From contig NDFF03000138.1 of the NCBI GenBank assembly GCA_002150815.3, positions 1 through 64,000 on the forward strand: a stretch of DNA of 64,000 bases. The letters are read 5' to 3'. A program made the translations under genes and the position numbers. The DNA comes from Grammothele lineata (Eukaryota; Basidiomycota; Agaricomycetes; Polyporales; Polyporaceae). The number at the start of each line of letters is the position of its first letter. The stretch's first letter is position 1. The notes beneath the pieces were generated by a model that had not been told where the DNA came from, did no database searches, and saw only the letters and a list, made by a program, of their open reading frames with translations. Shown here piece after piece: positions 12,055-26,770 of the stretch.

Positions 12055-13377
12055 CTGTCAAAGGGCGTACCAGGCATGTGCAGTGGCGCATGTCGGAAGA
12101 ACGCCACTCCCTAGATGTACTGCGCTCACGTTAGTTGTTTGATGCCGTAGCCGGGATAGGTCTGCACTGGGCTTTTGATCGAGTGTGCATGGGTTCGTTA
12201 CTTCGTTGAAGGCATAGTAGAGTGTTAAAGCCTCAAGCCTCATTGTGTGGCCCTTACGAAACATTGTTCAAACGAGCGAGCTGTGTTCCGAGCAGGTCAG
12301 CGGCACATAGCGAAGCTAGTGCGCCAACCACACAGATGCTCACCGCCCCAGAGATCCGAGATACAGCTTGTTTCATCGATCCGCCCGCTGCGGGAGATGC
12401 TTGTAGCAGGGCTTCTACTATAGCGTAGGATGACTTCCTATTCTCTTGCCTTTTCCGCGCCTATCTGCCGGTGCAAAGAAGCCACAGTCAGTACCCTTGC
12501 TATGAGCGCACTGCCGTGTCGCTTCGTTTGACGCTCCTTCCCCGGGAAAGTTCGCATACTGTAACGCACAAAGTGCGGGCCCGGTGCCACCTGCAAGGCT
12601 GCACATCACACGAACGGGATTGCCGCTAATGGCACCGGGAGTCCAGCAGACCGTTCTGTGAGCACGGCGGTGTCGGCAGGCGCCAGGTGCCAGAAGATGA
12701 TTAGACCTACATTCAAGCTAGGCGTGGTTCAGATGAAGCAGATATGCCTATTGCCGCATCCAAAATTCGCACTGGTCAGCGATGCGCCGCGAGAAACGTG
12801 GCTGGAAGACATGCCTCGAACGGAACGGAACTTGGGGACCAGATGCCCTGCGTTTGCCTTGCGTGGTAAAATGTATGTCGCTCATGGAATGCGTTCCCTA
12901 GACTGACCGCTCGAAACGACGGAGCTACATCCGCGCCGCCCCTGCCTCCCGGAAGGTGTCGTAAAATCTCGGTGGCGGCCCATTGACTTGTGACGTAACT
13001 GTATTGGACCGATAGCCGATCCATCCTACTCGCTTCCTGAATGCTCTAAGACTCGTAGTTAGCCCTCATCCGGTGCTGTGATAAACTTGTGTTGATCATA
13101 GGACATGCGTCGATGTCTGAGAAGCCAGTTTCGTACGCATAACATCACGACTGTATTGTCGTAAAACCCACACTCTCGAGTTGTGTAAACTTCATAACAG
13201 CAGAAGAAATGAGCTCCAGATAGATGTACACGCACATACGTTGTGTATATACTAGTAGCAATGTTGAGGGACAATTGATCCAAACACTGGAAACCGAAGG
13301 GACGGGGAATATCTGCCAGAAAGTATGATTCTCTCACCCAGACGCACGCCGCGAGAACTCGCTGACACCGTCAAACG
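12055..13377. other. Unassigned 1.3-kb interval
   Basis: Between the DUF6533 A promoter and the copper-fist stop codon. Frames are short and compositionally neutral, with no domain or convincing exon chain. No transposon ends or tandem repeats noticed. Confidence 0.35.
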
Positions 13378-15106
13378 CTACCCGCAACACCCACCACGAA
13401 CAGGCGTCGCCCGCCGCTCGACCTCCTTGCCTTTCTCTACCGCCGCAACCGCAGGAACGTCCGGCTCCGGCAGCGCCCTCTCCTTGCCCCTCCCCTTCTC
13501 TGCTTGCCTGGCTCGCCCCTCCTCTTCCTCCTCTCCCACATGCCCCGGCGCACACCCCGCACACCCATCCCCACACGCGCACTGTCCCTCAGGGCACCCA
13601 CACCCCCCAGGACAATTACACTGCAACTTCGGGACCTCCACGAGTCCGAACATCTCCCTCCGCCCCGCGCCCGCTCCCCCAGAGAAGACGGCGCGCGGGA
13701 AGACGCGCACGTCGGTGGGGTCGAGCGCGCCGGAGCGGCCGGGAGGAGGTAAGGGGAGGGAGGCGGCGGTCGCGAAGAAGGCGTCGATGCAGGATACGCT
13801 GGAGTCCCGGGGACGCGGGGCGGCAAAGGTCGAAGAAGGGGAGGAGATCGAGGAGGGTGCAGGAGTGGGCGACAGTATGGGCGGCAGGCGGGTCGGGGGC
13901 AGTGTGGGCGGAAGGAAGCTCGAGCCTGAAGGCGCGAAGGAGCCACCCTGCGAGTACGCGAATGCCCGCGCGGGGAGCGCGACGCTACCTTCGTTGTCGA
14001 CGCACGTCCCACATTCGCCCTCAGTACAGTCTTTGTGGTCGTGAGAGACGTGATCCTCGCCGCGGTGGACGGAGCACCCGGGACAGGCACACTGCGTTGG
14101 GCCGCAGCAGCACGCATCGTCCGTGGAAGTTACCGCCCCGAGGGCCGTAACGGGCGGAAAAAGCGGGGCCTGGGTCTGGGCGGATTGCAGGTACGAAGAG
14201 AGAGAGACGGACGATAGCGCCGACTCAGCGTAGCTCATGGAACCCTGTGGGTGTAGGTGTGGGAGAGAATGCGAGTGAGAATGACCATGAGTTGAGGAAC
14301 GCTTCACGCGCTTGGGCTTTGGCGAGGGCGGGCGCGAGTTGGCACCACTAGAGCAACAAGAGTGTTTGCGGGACGCGGTGTCGGTAGATGTTGATGCAGC
14401 GATGGTCGGGGCGGAAGGCGCGGGTGCCTCACCGCCACTGCAGCAGAACGCAGCAGCCTGAGCGAGCGCAGCAAGCCCGCTCATCGTCTGGGAATCTCGT
14501 CCTCGCGCGACGGACGAGGATATCCCGGGTTCGTGTCCGCACGTGCAAAGCGAAGGCTCTTTCCCCCCGCAGCGGCACAAGTTCAGTGACTCCAATGCGG
14601 CTGCTTTCTCCGCCCCGGCGAGATCCTTGATTCCATTAGGCAGCGCGGGAGCGATAGGTTTGAACCTCCGGACTACACGTGCACCGGTAAGATGGAAATT
14701 TCCACACATTCATGAACTGGACACATTACCTTTCGGCTTCAGGCCCGCAGCCGCGGATGAACTCTCGCTCGCGCCCTCCGTGGACGGTCCCGCGGCGGAC
14801 GCGGAAGCACAGTTGCACTTGCCATGCATGCGTTTCGTCTTCCTCAGCTCGCGACACTTCTCGCATTGCGAGACGGGCCGTCCCTTCTTCTTGACCTCGA
14901 ACAGCGGGCGCTCGGTGTGTTGGCAGCCGGACGAGCGGTGCCCTTTAATGCAAGACTCGCTACCGAGCACGTAAGCGACGCCAGGATAGAGTTTTGTTCG
15001 CGAAGTACTCACCAGGCAAACTTCTTGTCGTTCACGAGCACCTGCCGGGGATAAATGCACCTTGAACGCCTGCGATGGAAGGAGCGTCTAGCGGAGCACG
15101 CACCAT
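13378..15106 (-). CDS. Copper-fist transcription factor (Ace1/Mac1/Cuf1-like)
   Basis: Copper-sensing DNA-binding regulator. Four exons: ATG alone (15106-15104), 15041-15013, 14959-14730 and 14672-13378, total 518 aa. The copper fist reads MVLVNDKKFACESCIKGHR, then SSGCQHTERP with zinc ligands C-x2-C-x8-C-x-H, and the minor-groove KKGRPVSQCEKCRELRKTKR, followed by CNC. Downstream are three Cys-rich clusters: CRCGG..CTCGH near the start of the last exon, CCCGPTQCACPGCSVH with DCTEGECGTC in the middle, and CNCPGGCGCPEGQCACG near the end; the protein ends GGCCG. Such clusters bind Cu(I) in Mac1/Cuf1. Whether it activates copper uptake or copper detoxification cannot be told from sequence. Confidence 0.92.
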
Positions 15107-15443
15107 TGGACTCTTCTATGACATACGACCTCGTGTGGACTCCGGTGATTCTGTCGATCCCAACCTTCCGCTGCAATGTCAATGGATGAGAGCGAGCGTC
15201 TTTCGTGCGCGATGAGAACACAGGTCCTCTTGAGGCAATGCAGATGCGAATAGTGTGTTTATGGGAGAATTTCCGCTGCGCAAGGTGTACGGTGCGCAAA
15301 GATAGATTGGGCGGGGGAGGTCGAGGCCAGGGAGCAGGCAAGGAGCAGGCGGGGGTATACCGGGGGAATGGAGAGAACGTACGAGCTGCTATAAGGCCCT
15401 CCTCTGCTTTACCCTCGGACCCGGTGACCGGTTTTTGATGGCG

Positions 15444-15462
15444 TGTGACACAACGTGTCACA
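15444..15462. promoter_or_regulatory. Perfect inverted repeat TGTGACAC-aac-GTGTCACA
   Basis: Eight-base arms with a 3-base spacer, about 340 bp before the copper-fist ATG. The symmetry suggests a site for a dimeric DNA-binding protein; the binder is unknown. Confidence 0.45.
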
Positions 15463-15499
15463 AAACACGTTCGTGGGATAGGCGTCACACCGCGGGGAG

Positions 15500-15513
15500 C
15501 GTCGAATTCGACG
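15500..15513. promoter_or_regulatory. Perfect 14-bp palindrome CGTCGAATTCGACG
   Basis: Lies 38 bp from the previous inverted repeat in the same upstream region. It may be a second operator-like site or chance. Confidence 0.3.
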
Positions 15514-16019
15514 AAGGCGTCCGCACACAGCCGAGCCCCTTTCAAGGAACCCGAGCCTGGGTAAACGCGCACGATGCATGCGTTCTGAAGCTGCTGAATG
15601 TTCACGCTACGGAGGAGAAAAATTCAGGTTGATATGCCCAAGCTACATCGACAGCGTTACAGAGACCGACGCAAGACCTACGTCAGTACGAAAGAAGGTT
15701 GGTAACTAGTGCCTCCCAGCCCAGCGAGAATTTATAGAACACCCACTTAGCCGGATAGGGAGCATGAGCTGTCTGCACACCCGTTCAGTCAGAAGCCAAC
15801 GAACCCCATGCGGCGAGCCTGTACGGCATCACACGCCCACCCGCTGGGTCCAACCTGCACATCCGGCATTCAATGATCACACGGCGCGCACATTCAATGG
15901 CGCCACTATACACCTCCAGTCTACAGCATGACATATAGATTAGAATACAACACCTCCTCCATCACTCACCCACGTAAACCACGCAGTCGCACCATCCTCC
16001 ATCTAGGCTGTCTCTAGCC

Positions 16020-20821
<4,802 letters not shown>

Positions 20822-21426
20822 AGGAAGCGGTCGAGGATGTGAGGAACGATGAGCTAGAGCAGCCACCGCGTCCGACTGGCGCAAGACCCGCGGGGTGGAC
20901 TTCGTTGACGCCCGTGGTGCCACGATGCAAACACGCGCAAGCAAGACGCGCTATATAATGCCGGGCGCGCAGAAGTTTGCACCTCTTACAATGTCATCAC
21001 CGTCTCCGCCTTAGAGTCACTTGCTTCCCATTCATCATCGCAGGGGAAACGCAGGCGCTCGCGGGGACGCAGAAGAAGGTCCTCGTCTGGTTTGCCTGTC
21101 GGTTGGTGCAGTTTTTCACGGCCTTCCGACGAAACTGGTCGGGGATACATCCCGAGCCGCCTCCGTCCTGCGTATACGTAGTCTGTTGGACGTCTCACCT
21201 TTATCGTCTTTACTCTGTTGGTTGGTTACGCTCATACCCATGTACGGATGCCTCGTGTTTACTGCAATCAACGCGCTCCTCATTCGATCCTTGTACGGCG
21301 TTCCGTAACGCTATCCGGGGAGCCCGGAGCCGCTCGTCTCGATCTTCAGATGACACTCCTCTTGTGTATTTGATCGGTTCAGCCGCTGCGTCTTAGTTTC
21401 ATACCTGCTCCTTCTCCGCCTCTCAA
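20822..21426. promoter_or_regulatory. Divergent PRP16/F-box interval with TATA-like box
   Basis: About 605 bp. CTATATAATG at about 20950-20959 reads as TATATAG for PRP16 (about 130 bp from its ATG) and as TATATAA for the plus strand. A tiny plus-strand frame starting at 20990 ends after seven codons and could be an upstream ORF of the F-box gene. Confidence 0.35.
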
Positions 21427-23412
21427 ATGGGCCTCATTGAACACCTTTCCTTGCCGAACCAGGCGCAAAGCTTGCTTCTATGCGTTCAGAAGGAATCACA
21501 GCTATTATCGTACGCCGCCGCTTTCATATTTGCCTATCAGGACGCTTACAGGAGGTTTACAGGGCTAACCAGGTCAGTGAAAATTGCTCTCGGCCTCTAT
21601 CAAGGCAGTAGGATCGTAATTAGAACTTTTCGCGTACAGATATGGTCCGTCCACAAAACAATCACCCAGACAGCGGCTCTACTCCTCCAGGCACACAACA
21701 CGCGCCTACCCCTCTTCAAGCTGCCAACGGAAATCCTTGTCAAAATCCTCGAGCAAGTCCCCAGCCCGTGTCTTATACGCGGCGGGCCCCATTTTTGGCC
21801 GACCATCATCCGCGACAACTCTCAGCTTCTCCCTATACTTCTTACGTGCCATCAACTTCGCGACGTCGCACTTCGTAGTCCCCTCCTCTGGCAAGATGTA
21901 TGCTTGGGTCGATCACGGGTCGACCCCGATTCGTTCCCCGCAAACGCCAACATCCCGCTACGCATACATGTGCACCCTTCTGACGATTTGACTGCAATGA
22001 TTGAAAACGTCAATGTGGTTCATTCCCTGCGAGAATTCCACGTCACGCACGCAAACTCTGATCAACAAGCGGAATTCCTCAGCAGATACCTCAGCAGGCA
22101 TCATCCGCACCTCAAATCCCTTTCTGTAGGACTGCGACGTGTCGCAGGCAGGACAAAAGCTCTTGATCCTATCATTCTATCCCCAGAGTACACCCCACGT
22201 CTACAGCATCTCTCCTTTGACACCTTCCCCTTTGATCCTCGTGCAGCTCTCCCATCACTCACTCATCTTGCCCTCTACAACATCAGCGACAAAAGGATCC
22301 ACGAGCATTTCCCCAGGCTTCTGAGCGGTTGCCCCAACCTCCAGAATCTTGTCTTTGGCGGTCTAACACTCCCCCCTCCCTCTCAGGCTCTTCTTGACAC
22401 CCCACCCCTCTCACCGTCCCTACCGCACCTTCGCCATGTCACGCTCCTCAGTCTCAATGCGCTCGCCAACCAGTTCTATCTCTCCCTCCTCAGCTGCAAT
22501 GACACCTTAGCAAGACCTTTCGTTCACGTCCTTGGTAGAGAACCCCCCTGTTCGCGTAGCTTCCTCCTACCCCGTGCCCCTCGGACACCTGCTCAATCCC
22601 TGCCGCCTGCGACGCGCTTCGCCATCGCGATGCACCCAGATCGTCGAGGCGCCTTCGTGGGGTACGAGCGCGCGCTCTCCCTCACGCTCTCCAGCCCGTC
22701 ACACGTGCGCCGCATCGGAGTGCACGCCGGTCCCCTGCTCATGCGCGGCATCTCCCCCGCGCGCTGGTTCCACAACTTGCTCGACCCTACCGCCGACCTG
22801 GACACGGAGCTGTCCTCCGTACGCGAGGTGTGGTTCGTCAACTTCGTCAACACGAGCGCAGCGCTTATAGGGCTCTGCCCACGACGCTGGGAGGACGCGC
22901 CCTTCGAGCCTGGGCTCGAGCCGCTCCTCTCGCGCGCGGTCGAGGAAGTCGTCCTGTTCGCCGACCGGAACTTCCTCCAGAGCGAGGCGCCGAGCCTGCG
23001 TCTTCTCCCCCGCGCGGATGCGGTGGTAGGGGCTGCGACGTCCGATCTCGGCGGCGGCTTCAGGCACGAACCGGACCTCGGGGCGTTCAGGTGGGAGCGC
23101 CTGAAGACCCTGCGTATCGTGTACGGCCACTCTTTGTATTACCAGCATCCTCCAGAACAGGGGCTCGTGATCCAGCTAGACCTGGCCCCGATGCTGGAGG
23201 AGCTCGCGTCGGGCGCGTATGGATATCTGGAGCACTTGGTATTGCAGACGACGCCGGGGGTGCGTGTGAACGAGGAGGACGTCGCGCTTCTACACAGGCA
23301 CTTCCGGACGGTGCGGCACGAGAGGGTCGAAGAGTTGTCGCAGATACCTTGGCTCGAAGGAGAGGACCCTGCGAGAGTGGGGTGCGAGAGCTGGCCTGGG
23401 GCGTTATGGTAA
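21427..23412 (+). CDS. F-box protein with leucine-rich C-terminal region, copy 1
   Basis: Probable substrate adaptor of an SCF ubiquitin ligase, of the large divergent agaricomycete type. A single open frame of 661 aa from ATG 21427. The F-box core is LFKLPTEILVKILEQVPS (about residues 98-115) with the later half LLTCHQLRDVALRSPLLW. The rest has irregular Leu-rich repeats (LQHLSFDTFP, LTHLALYNIS, LQNLVFGGL, LRHVTLLSL). The C-terminal block (VREVWFVNF; LEELASGAYGYLEHLVLQTT; EDVALLHRHFRTVR) is shared with the gene at 44.1-46.1 kb. A short 5' exon upstream cannot be excluded because the paralogue has one. Confidence 0.8.
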   Translation: MGLIEHLSLPNQAQSLLLCVQKESQLLSYAAAFIFAYQDAYRRFTGLTRSVKIALGLYQGSRIVIRTFRVQIWSVHKTITQTAALLLQAHNTRLPLFKLPTEILVKILEQVPSPCLIRGGPHFWPTIIRDNSQLLPILLTCHQLRDVALRSPLLWQDVCLGRSRVDPDSFPANANIPLRIHVHPSDDLTAMIENVNVVHSLREFHVTHANSDQQAEFLSRYLSRHHPHLKSLSVGLRRVAGRTKALDPIILSPEYTPRLQHLSFDTFPFDPRAALPSLTHLALYNISDKRIHEHFPRLLSGCPNLQNLVFGGLTLPPPSQALLDTPPLSPSLPHLRHVTLLSLNALANQFYLSLLSCNDTLARPFVHVLGREPPCSRSFLLPRAPRTPAQSLPPATRFAIAMHPDRRGAFVGYERALSLTLSSPSHVRRIGVHAGPLLMRGISPARWFHNLLDPTADLDTELSSVREVWFVNFVNTSAALIGLCPRRWEDAPFEPGLEPLLSRAVEEVVLFADRNFLQSEAPSLRLLPRADAVVGAATSDLGGGFRHEPDLGAFRWERLKTLRIVYGHSLYYQHPPEQGLVIQLDLAPMLEELASGAYGYLEHLVLQTTPGVRVNEEDVALLHRHFRTVRHERVEELSQIPWLEGEDPARVGCESWPGALW

Positions 23413-24122
23413 CGCAAATGTCGATGCTGGTCACCCCTAGTGGCATGTTACATTGTACCGCTACACGGATATTCGTATGAGCGCATAGTCCGGAGGGTTC
23501 AGCACTCGTGAGTGAGCGATGAGTGTGTATATACCACGAATATAATCTGAGGAACACGCCTACCAGGAGCAGCTTATGCGTGAAGCGCCTCCATGACGGC
23601 TGGTGGGTAAGCGGCAGGCGGGCCGAGGCACGCCGGAAGGCGCTGCGATGCACGTCAACGGTCTCAAGATACCTTGGGTACGACCTCTACGATGCGCACA
23701 ACCTCGACGGGCTCTGACGAAGCTTCCATCTGACATGCTTCTATCGCGTCCTATATAAGTGAATGGTCATTTGTTCCCTCTGGCTCAGGCACTCGAAACC
23801 ACGCTTGAGGACTTCAAGGAAGTTGCGCGGCCGCCCAGTTGTGACGGCGAAACTGCGACGCTGTCAGCCGTAAGATGGCAGAAGCTTCATGGATGCACTG
23901 TTGCTGATAGCACCCCGAGATCACTGTCTGCGGTTGTCCTGTGCACAGCGTTTTATCGATTCGACGTATACATGCGCGTCGAGTAGCCTCTTTCGCGCCC
24001 AGAGTCGATCGCCGCGCTGGCAGATGTGAGCTTGACAGTGATCACGGCGCAGTTCCGGAATCCAGAAGGTGCGTTGAGTTGCTACAGAAGGTTTAGTCAG
24101 TATAATTCTAATTTTGCGCAAT
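23413..24122. other. Unassigned interval after F-box copy 1
   Basis: About 0.7 kb with only short frames and no domain. It ends at the TATA box of DUF6533 copy B. Confidence 0.35.
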
Positions 24123-24129
24123 TATATAG
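24123..24129 (+). promoter_or_regulatory. TATA box of DUF6533 copy B
   Basis: TATATAG 70 bp before the ATG at 24199, similar in position to the boxes of copies A and C. Confidence 0.4.
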
Positions 24130-24198
24130 TAAGGAAAGCTGAGGGAATGGTGCGAGCGTGCCATCAGCTCCCTCGGACTCCCGGCGAATCCGTCCACG

Positions 24199-26020
24199 AT
24201 GACATCCCAGGAGGATGCTTACGACGCGCTGGTTGTTCAATTTTTCACATTAGCGTATGCCCTCTCTTCATACAGATTGTGGTGGGTTCAGCTGAGTACT
24301 TGCACGGATTAATAGTAGGGAGCAATCGTCTGTTCAGTTGGCGACCTTAGGTGGGTTTCACATGTCTCCGTACTTAAGGAGCTGAGCATAGCTGATAGGC
24401 CTTCGCGACTGTAGCTACGCTCGTTTTTGAGCAACTTCTCACTCTGGATAGGGAGATTGAACTCTTCTGGACGCGCCCGACCTCAGGGGCATCCATTCTC
24501 TTCATAGCTAACCGATATCTCCTCCTGATACCGAATTTACTTGCTTTGGTGAAGAACAATCCTATGTGGGATGATCAGGTAAGTACTGCAAGTTCTGAAC
24601 GGTCTTCAGCATCTCATGCAAGATATCTTGTAGGCGTAAGTAGCGTTCTCCTCATTCTCAGCGATGGTTTGAGATAGATTGATGGGCACTGTTGCAGATG
24701 CACTGTGCTTGTACGCGCCGCTCTTGTTTTCAACCTCATGACCATAATCCCCTGGGCTGGTACGTACACACGACCTGGGATAAGGTATTCTTAGTTGCAT
24801 CTGAATAATCTTGTCATGGGCGATATTTATAGTGTTCGCCGCAATGCGCGCCTTTCCGCTGAGCGGAAGCCGACTTTTAGCCGCGCTCGTATTTTTCCTG
24901 TCGATAGTTCCCCTCGGACTCAATCAGGTAGGCATCGCTATGCCGTAAGCTATATATATCATCATATTCACTTCTCACATGCTGTTCAGGCGCAATTCGA
25001 GTTCGGATACTATGGCGTACACGACCCTACACAGGGGTGCCTTGTACTTCAAGGTTTCCCTTCCCCGACCATCACTACGAGGTAATGTGAAGTCCGATTT
25101 TCTTAACGTTCTAGAGTAAGCCTCTAACTTACCTCCATCGACAGCCGTGAGTGAATTCCTGGATCAAAATCCCCTCTTAGACGTTGCTGACTACTCCTTT
25201 CCAGTTGTGATCATTTCTCGCACCTCTCTCATTGCCGCCGACACTATTCTTGTCGCAATAACATGGTGGAAACTATTCTATCGCGCACCTCGGATATCAG
25301 GAGTTAGTATGAACAGATTCAGCCTATCCTACATACTTCTGTATGACGGCAAGTACTGTAGCTCAAACTCGTCTCGAGAAGCGCACTCACACGAAGATCC
25401 TAGGTACTATATACTCTCTGTAGGACACATTGCTTCTTCCAAGGGGTCGATGCTGAACACTTCTGGTGAAACGTACTCCAGTGCGCTGCTGCTACTCAAT
25501 ATCCTCCACATGGCGTTCTCGATAGGCAACGTGCGTATCCAGTTCATATACTCGTACGCACATCGTCTCATGTCTCTTCGAACGAGATTAGGTTGCCCAA
25601 GACGGAGCCAGCAGCTTCATCACCGTATTCGTTGATCCGTACGTTCGAAATGCTCAGACTTGGCTCTGTTGGAAGTCTCACCCCAGCGTACATTTCCCTT
25701 TCAGCCTCACCACGATCCTCGTCTCGCGCTTCCTCATGGATCTGCAGGCAGCAGCGAACCAGCGTATCGTGATGCTTGGCGAGCAGCCCTCGCTGCAGTG
25801 CTCCACTAGCACTACGGACGCCGGTGTAGGCACCCTCACTTTCGCCCGTGTCATGGGGTCGACCATTGGGGAGTCGCTCGATGTCGAAGAAGTCGATGAT
25901 GATGACGATGACGACGACGACGACGGAGGACACTACTGCAAGGCGGAGTTTGGAACTCCGGAAGATCTCTCTTCGCACGGTTCTCCGCGGTCAATGAGTA
26001 ATAGTGAGTTGTCGCCATAG
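24199..26020 (+). CDS. DUF6533 multi-pass membrane protein, copy B
   Basis: Same family as copy A. Exon 1 reads MTSQEDAYDALVVQFFTLA. The hallmark exon gives LVFEQLLTLDREIELFWTRP then SGASILFIANRYLLLI. Membrane exons include VLVRAALVFNLMTIIPWA, LLAALVFFLSIVPLGLNQ, VVIISRTSLIAADTILVAIT and SALLLLNILHMAFSIG. The C-terminal exon has TTILVSRFLMDLQAA, FARVMGSTIGESLD and a run of ten Asp residues, and ends at TAG 26018-26020. The exon between exon 1 and the hallmark exon is uncertain: the length used by the three paralogues (35 nt) would hit a stop, and only a 20-nt exon (about 24281-24300) keeps the frame. Either it is shortened or this copy is damaged there. Confidence 0.65.
25894..25924 (+). repeat. 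Asp-codon (GAT/GAC) microsatellite
   Basis: A run of GAT and GAC codons giving about ten consecutive Asp residues in the cytoplasmic tail of DUF6533 copy B. Mixed codons suggest it is old or selected rather than a fresh slippage tract. Confidence 0.7.
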
Positions 26021-26696
26021 GAGAAGAATGGTTGGCTCGAGGATGCAAATCATACGAGAAGTCAAGCGGAGAGCGGGTCGTGTACTAGATACTGCGATGG
26101 AACGCGTTCAGATGGACGTCTTTGTGTTCTATCCTTCAATCACTGACTGGGTTACCTTTTCTTCGAAGTTCTACAACGGGTAACTAAGGGCTGCGCGTAT
26201 GACCACAGTGCAGTGGAGCTTTTGCTGCGATCTCTTTACCATGCTAAGTTGTTCGACTACCCGTCGGAACGATCCAGAGAAGGTGAATGTCGTTAGCTGC
26301 AGCCGAGCGTACTCCCAGTCTCGTAACCGTGGGCGGTGTGTGTGTGATATAGTAGTGCGTTAAAATTAAGAAGAAGGGGACATCGTTCCCCCGCTCTTCG
26401 TCGAACACATACGCCCTCGACCGTGGGTCTGAACATTGAATAGAGTTTGATAAATGATCTCAAGGATTCGGTATACACACAGCTTCGAAATGCGTTGTCC
26501 GTAGCTACTTCGGAAGATATGACAGAGGATGTCGCAGCTTGCAGATCCCGAGGTTACTCTCAGGGCCGCACGGTGTGTGAAAGATCACTGTTCAGCGCGG
26601 TGCGTCTCTTCTTTCTGATACTGTCTGGTCTCGGAGGCGATTACCTCCGTATCCACTTTCGTACTAGGCGAAGAACACCGGTCGCGAGCTCTAGGG
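26021..26696. other. Unassigned interval between DUF6533 copies B and C
   Basis: 0.68 kb, no exon chain or repeat recognised. Confidence 0.35.
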
Positions 26697-26703
26697 TATA
26701 AAA
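26697..26703 (+). promoter_or_regulatory. TATA box of DUF6533 copy C
   Basis: TATAAAA 68 bp before the ATG at 26771. Confidence 0.55.
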
Positions 26704-26770
26704 TCCGTGGATACGGACTGCGCGCCGAACTGAACCCCATTCTCCTCTTTCCTGCTTGCGTGGCTCGAAG

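Larger units (their letters stand above)
15107..16019 (-). promoter_or_regulatory. Copper-fist gene upstream region
   Basis: 913 bp between the copper-fist start and the end of PRP16. It contains two perfect palindromes (listed separately) about 340-410 bp before the ATG, and no gene I can support. Confidence 0.4.

Noticed and set aside
13437..14117. 226-codon minus-strand frame
   Set aside because: Alternative frame inside the copper-fist last exon, Arg/Pro/Ser-rich.
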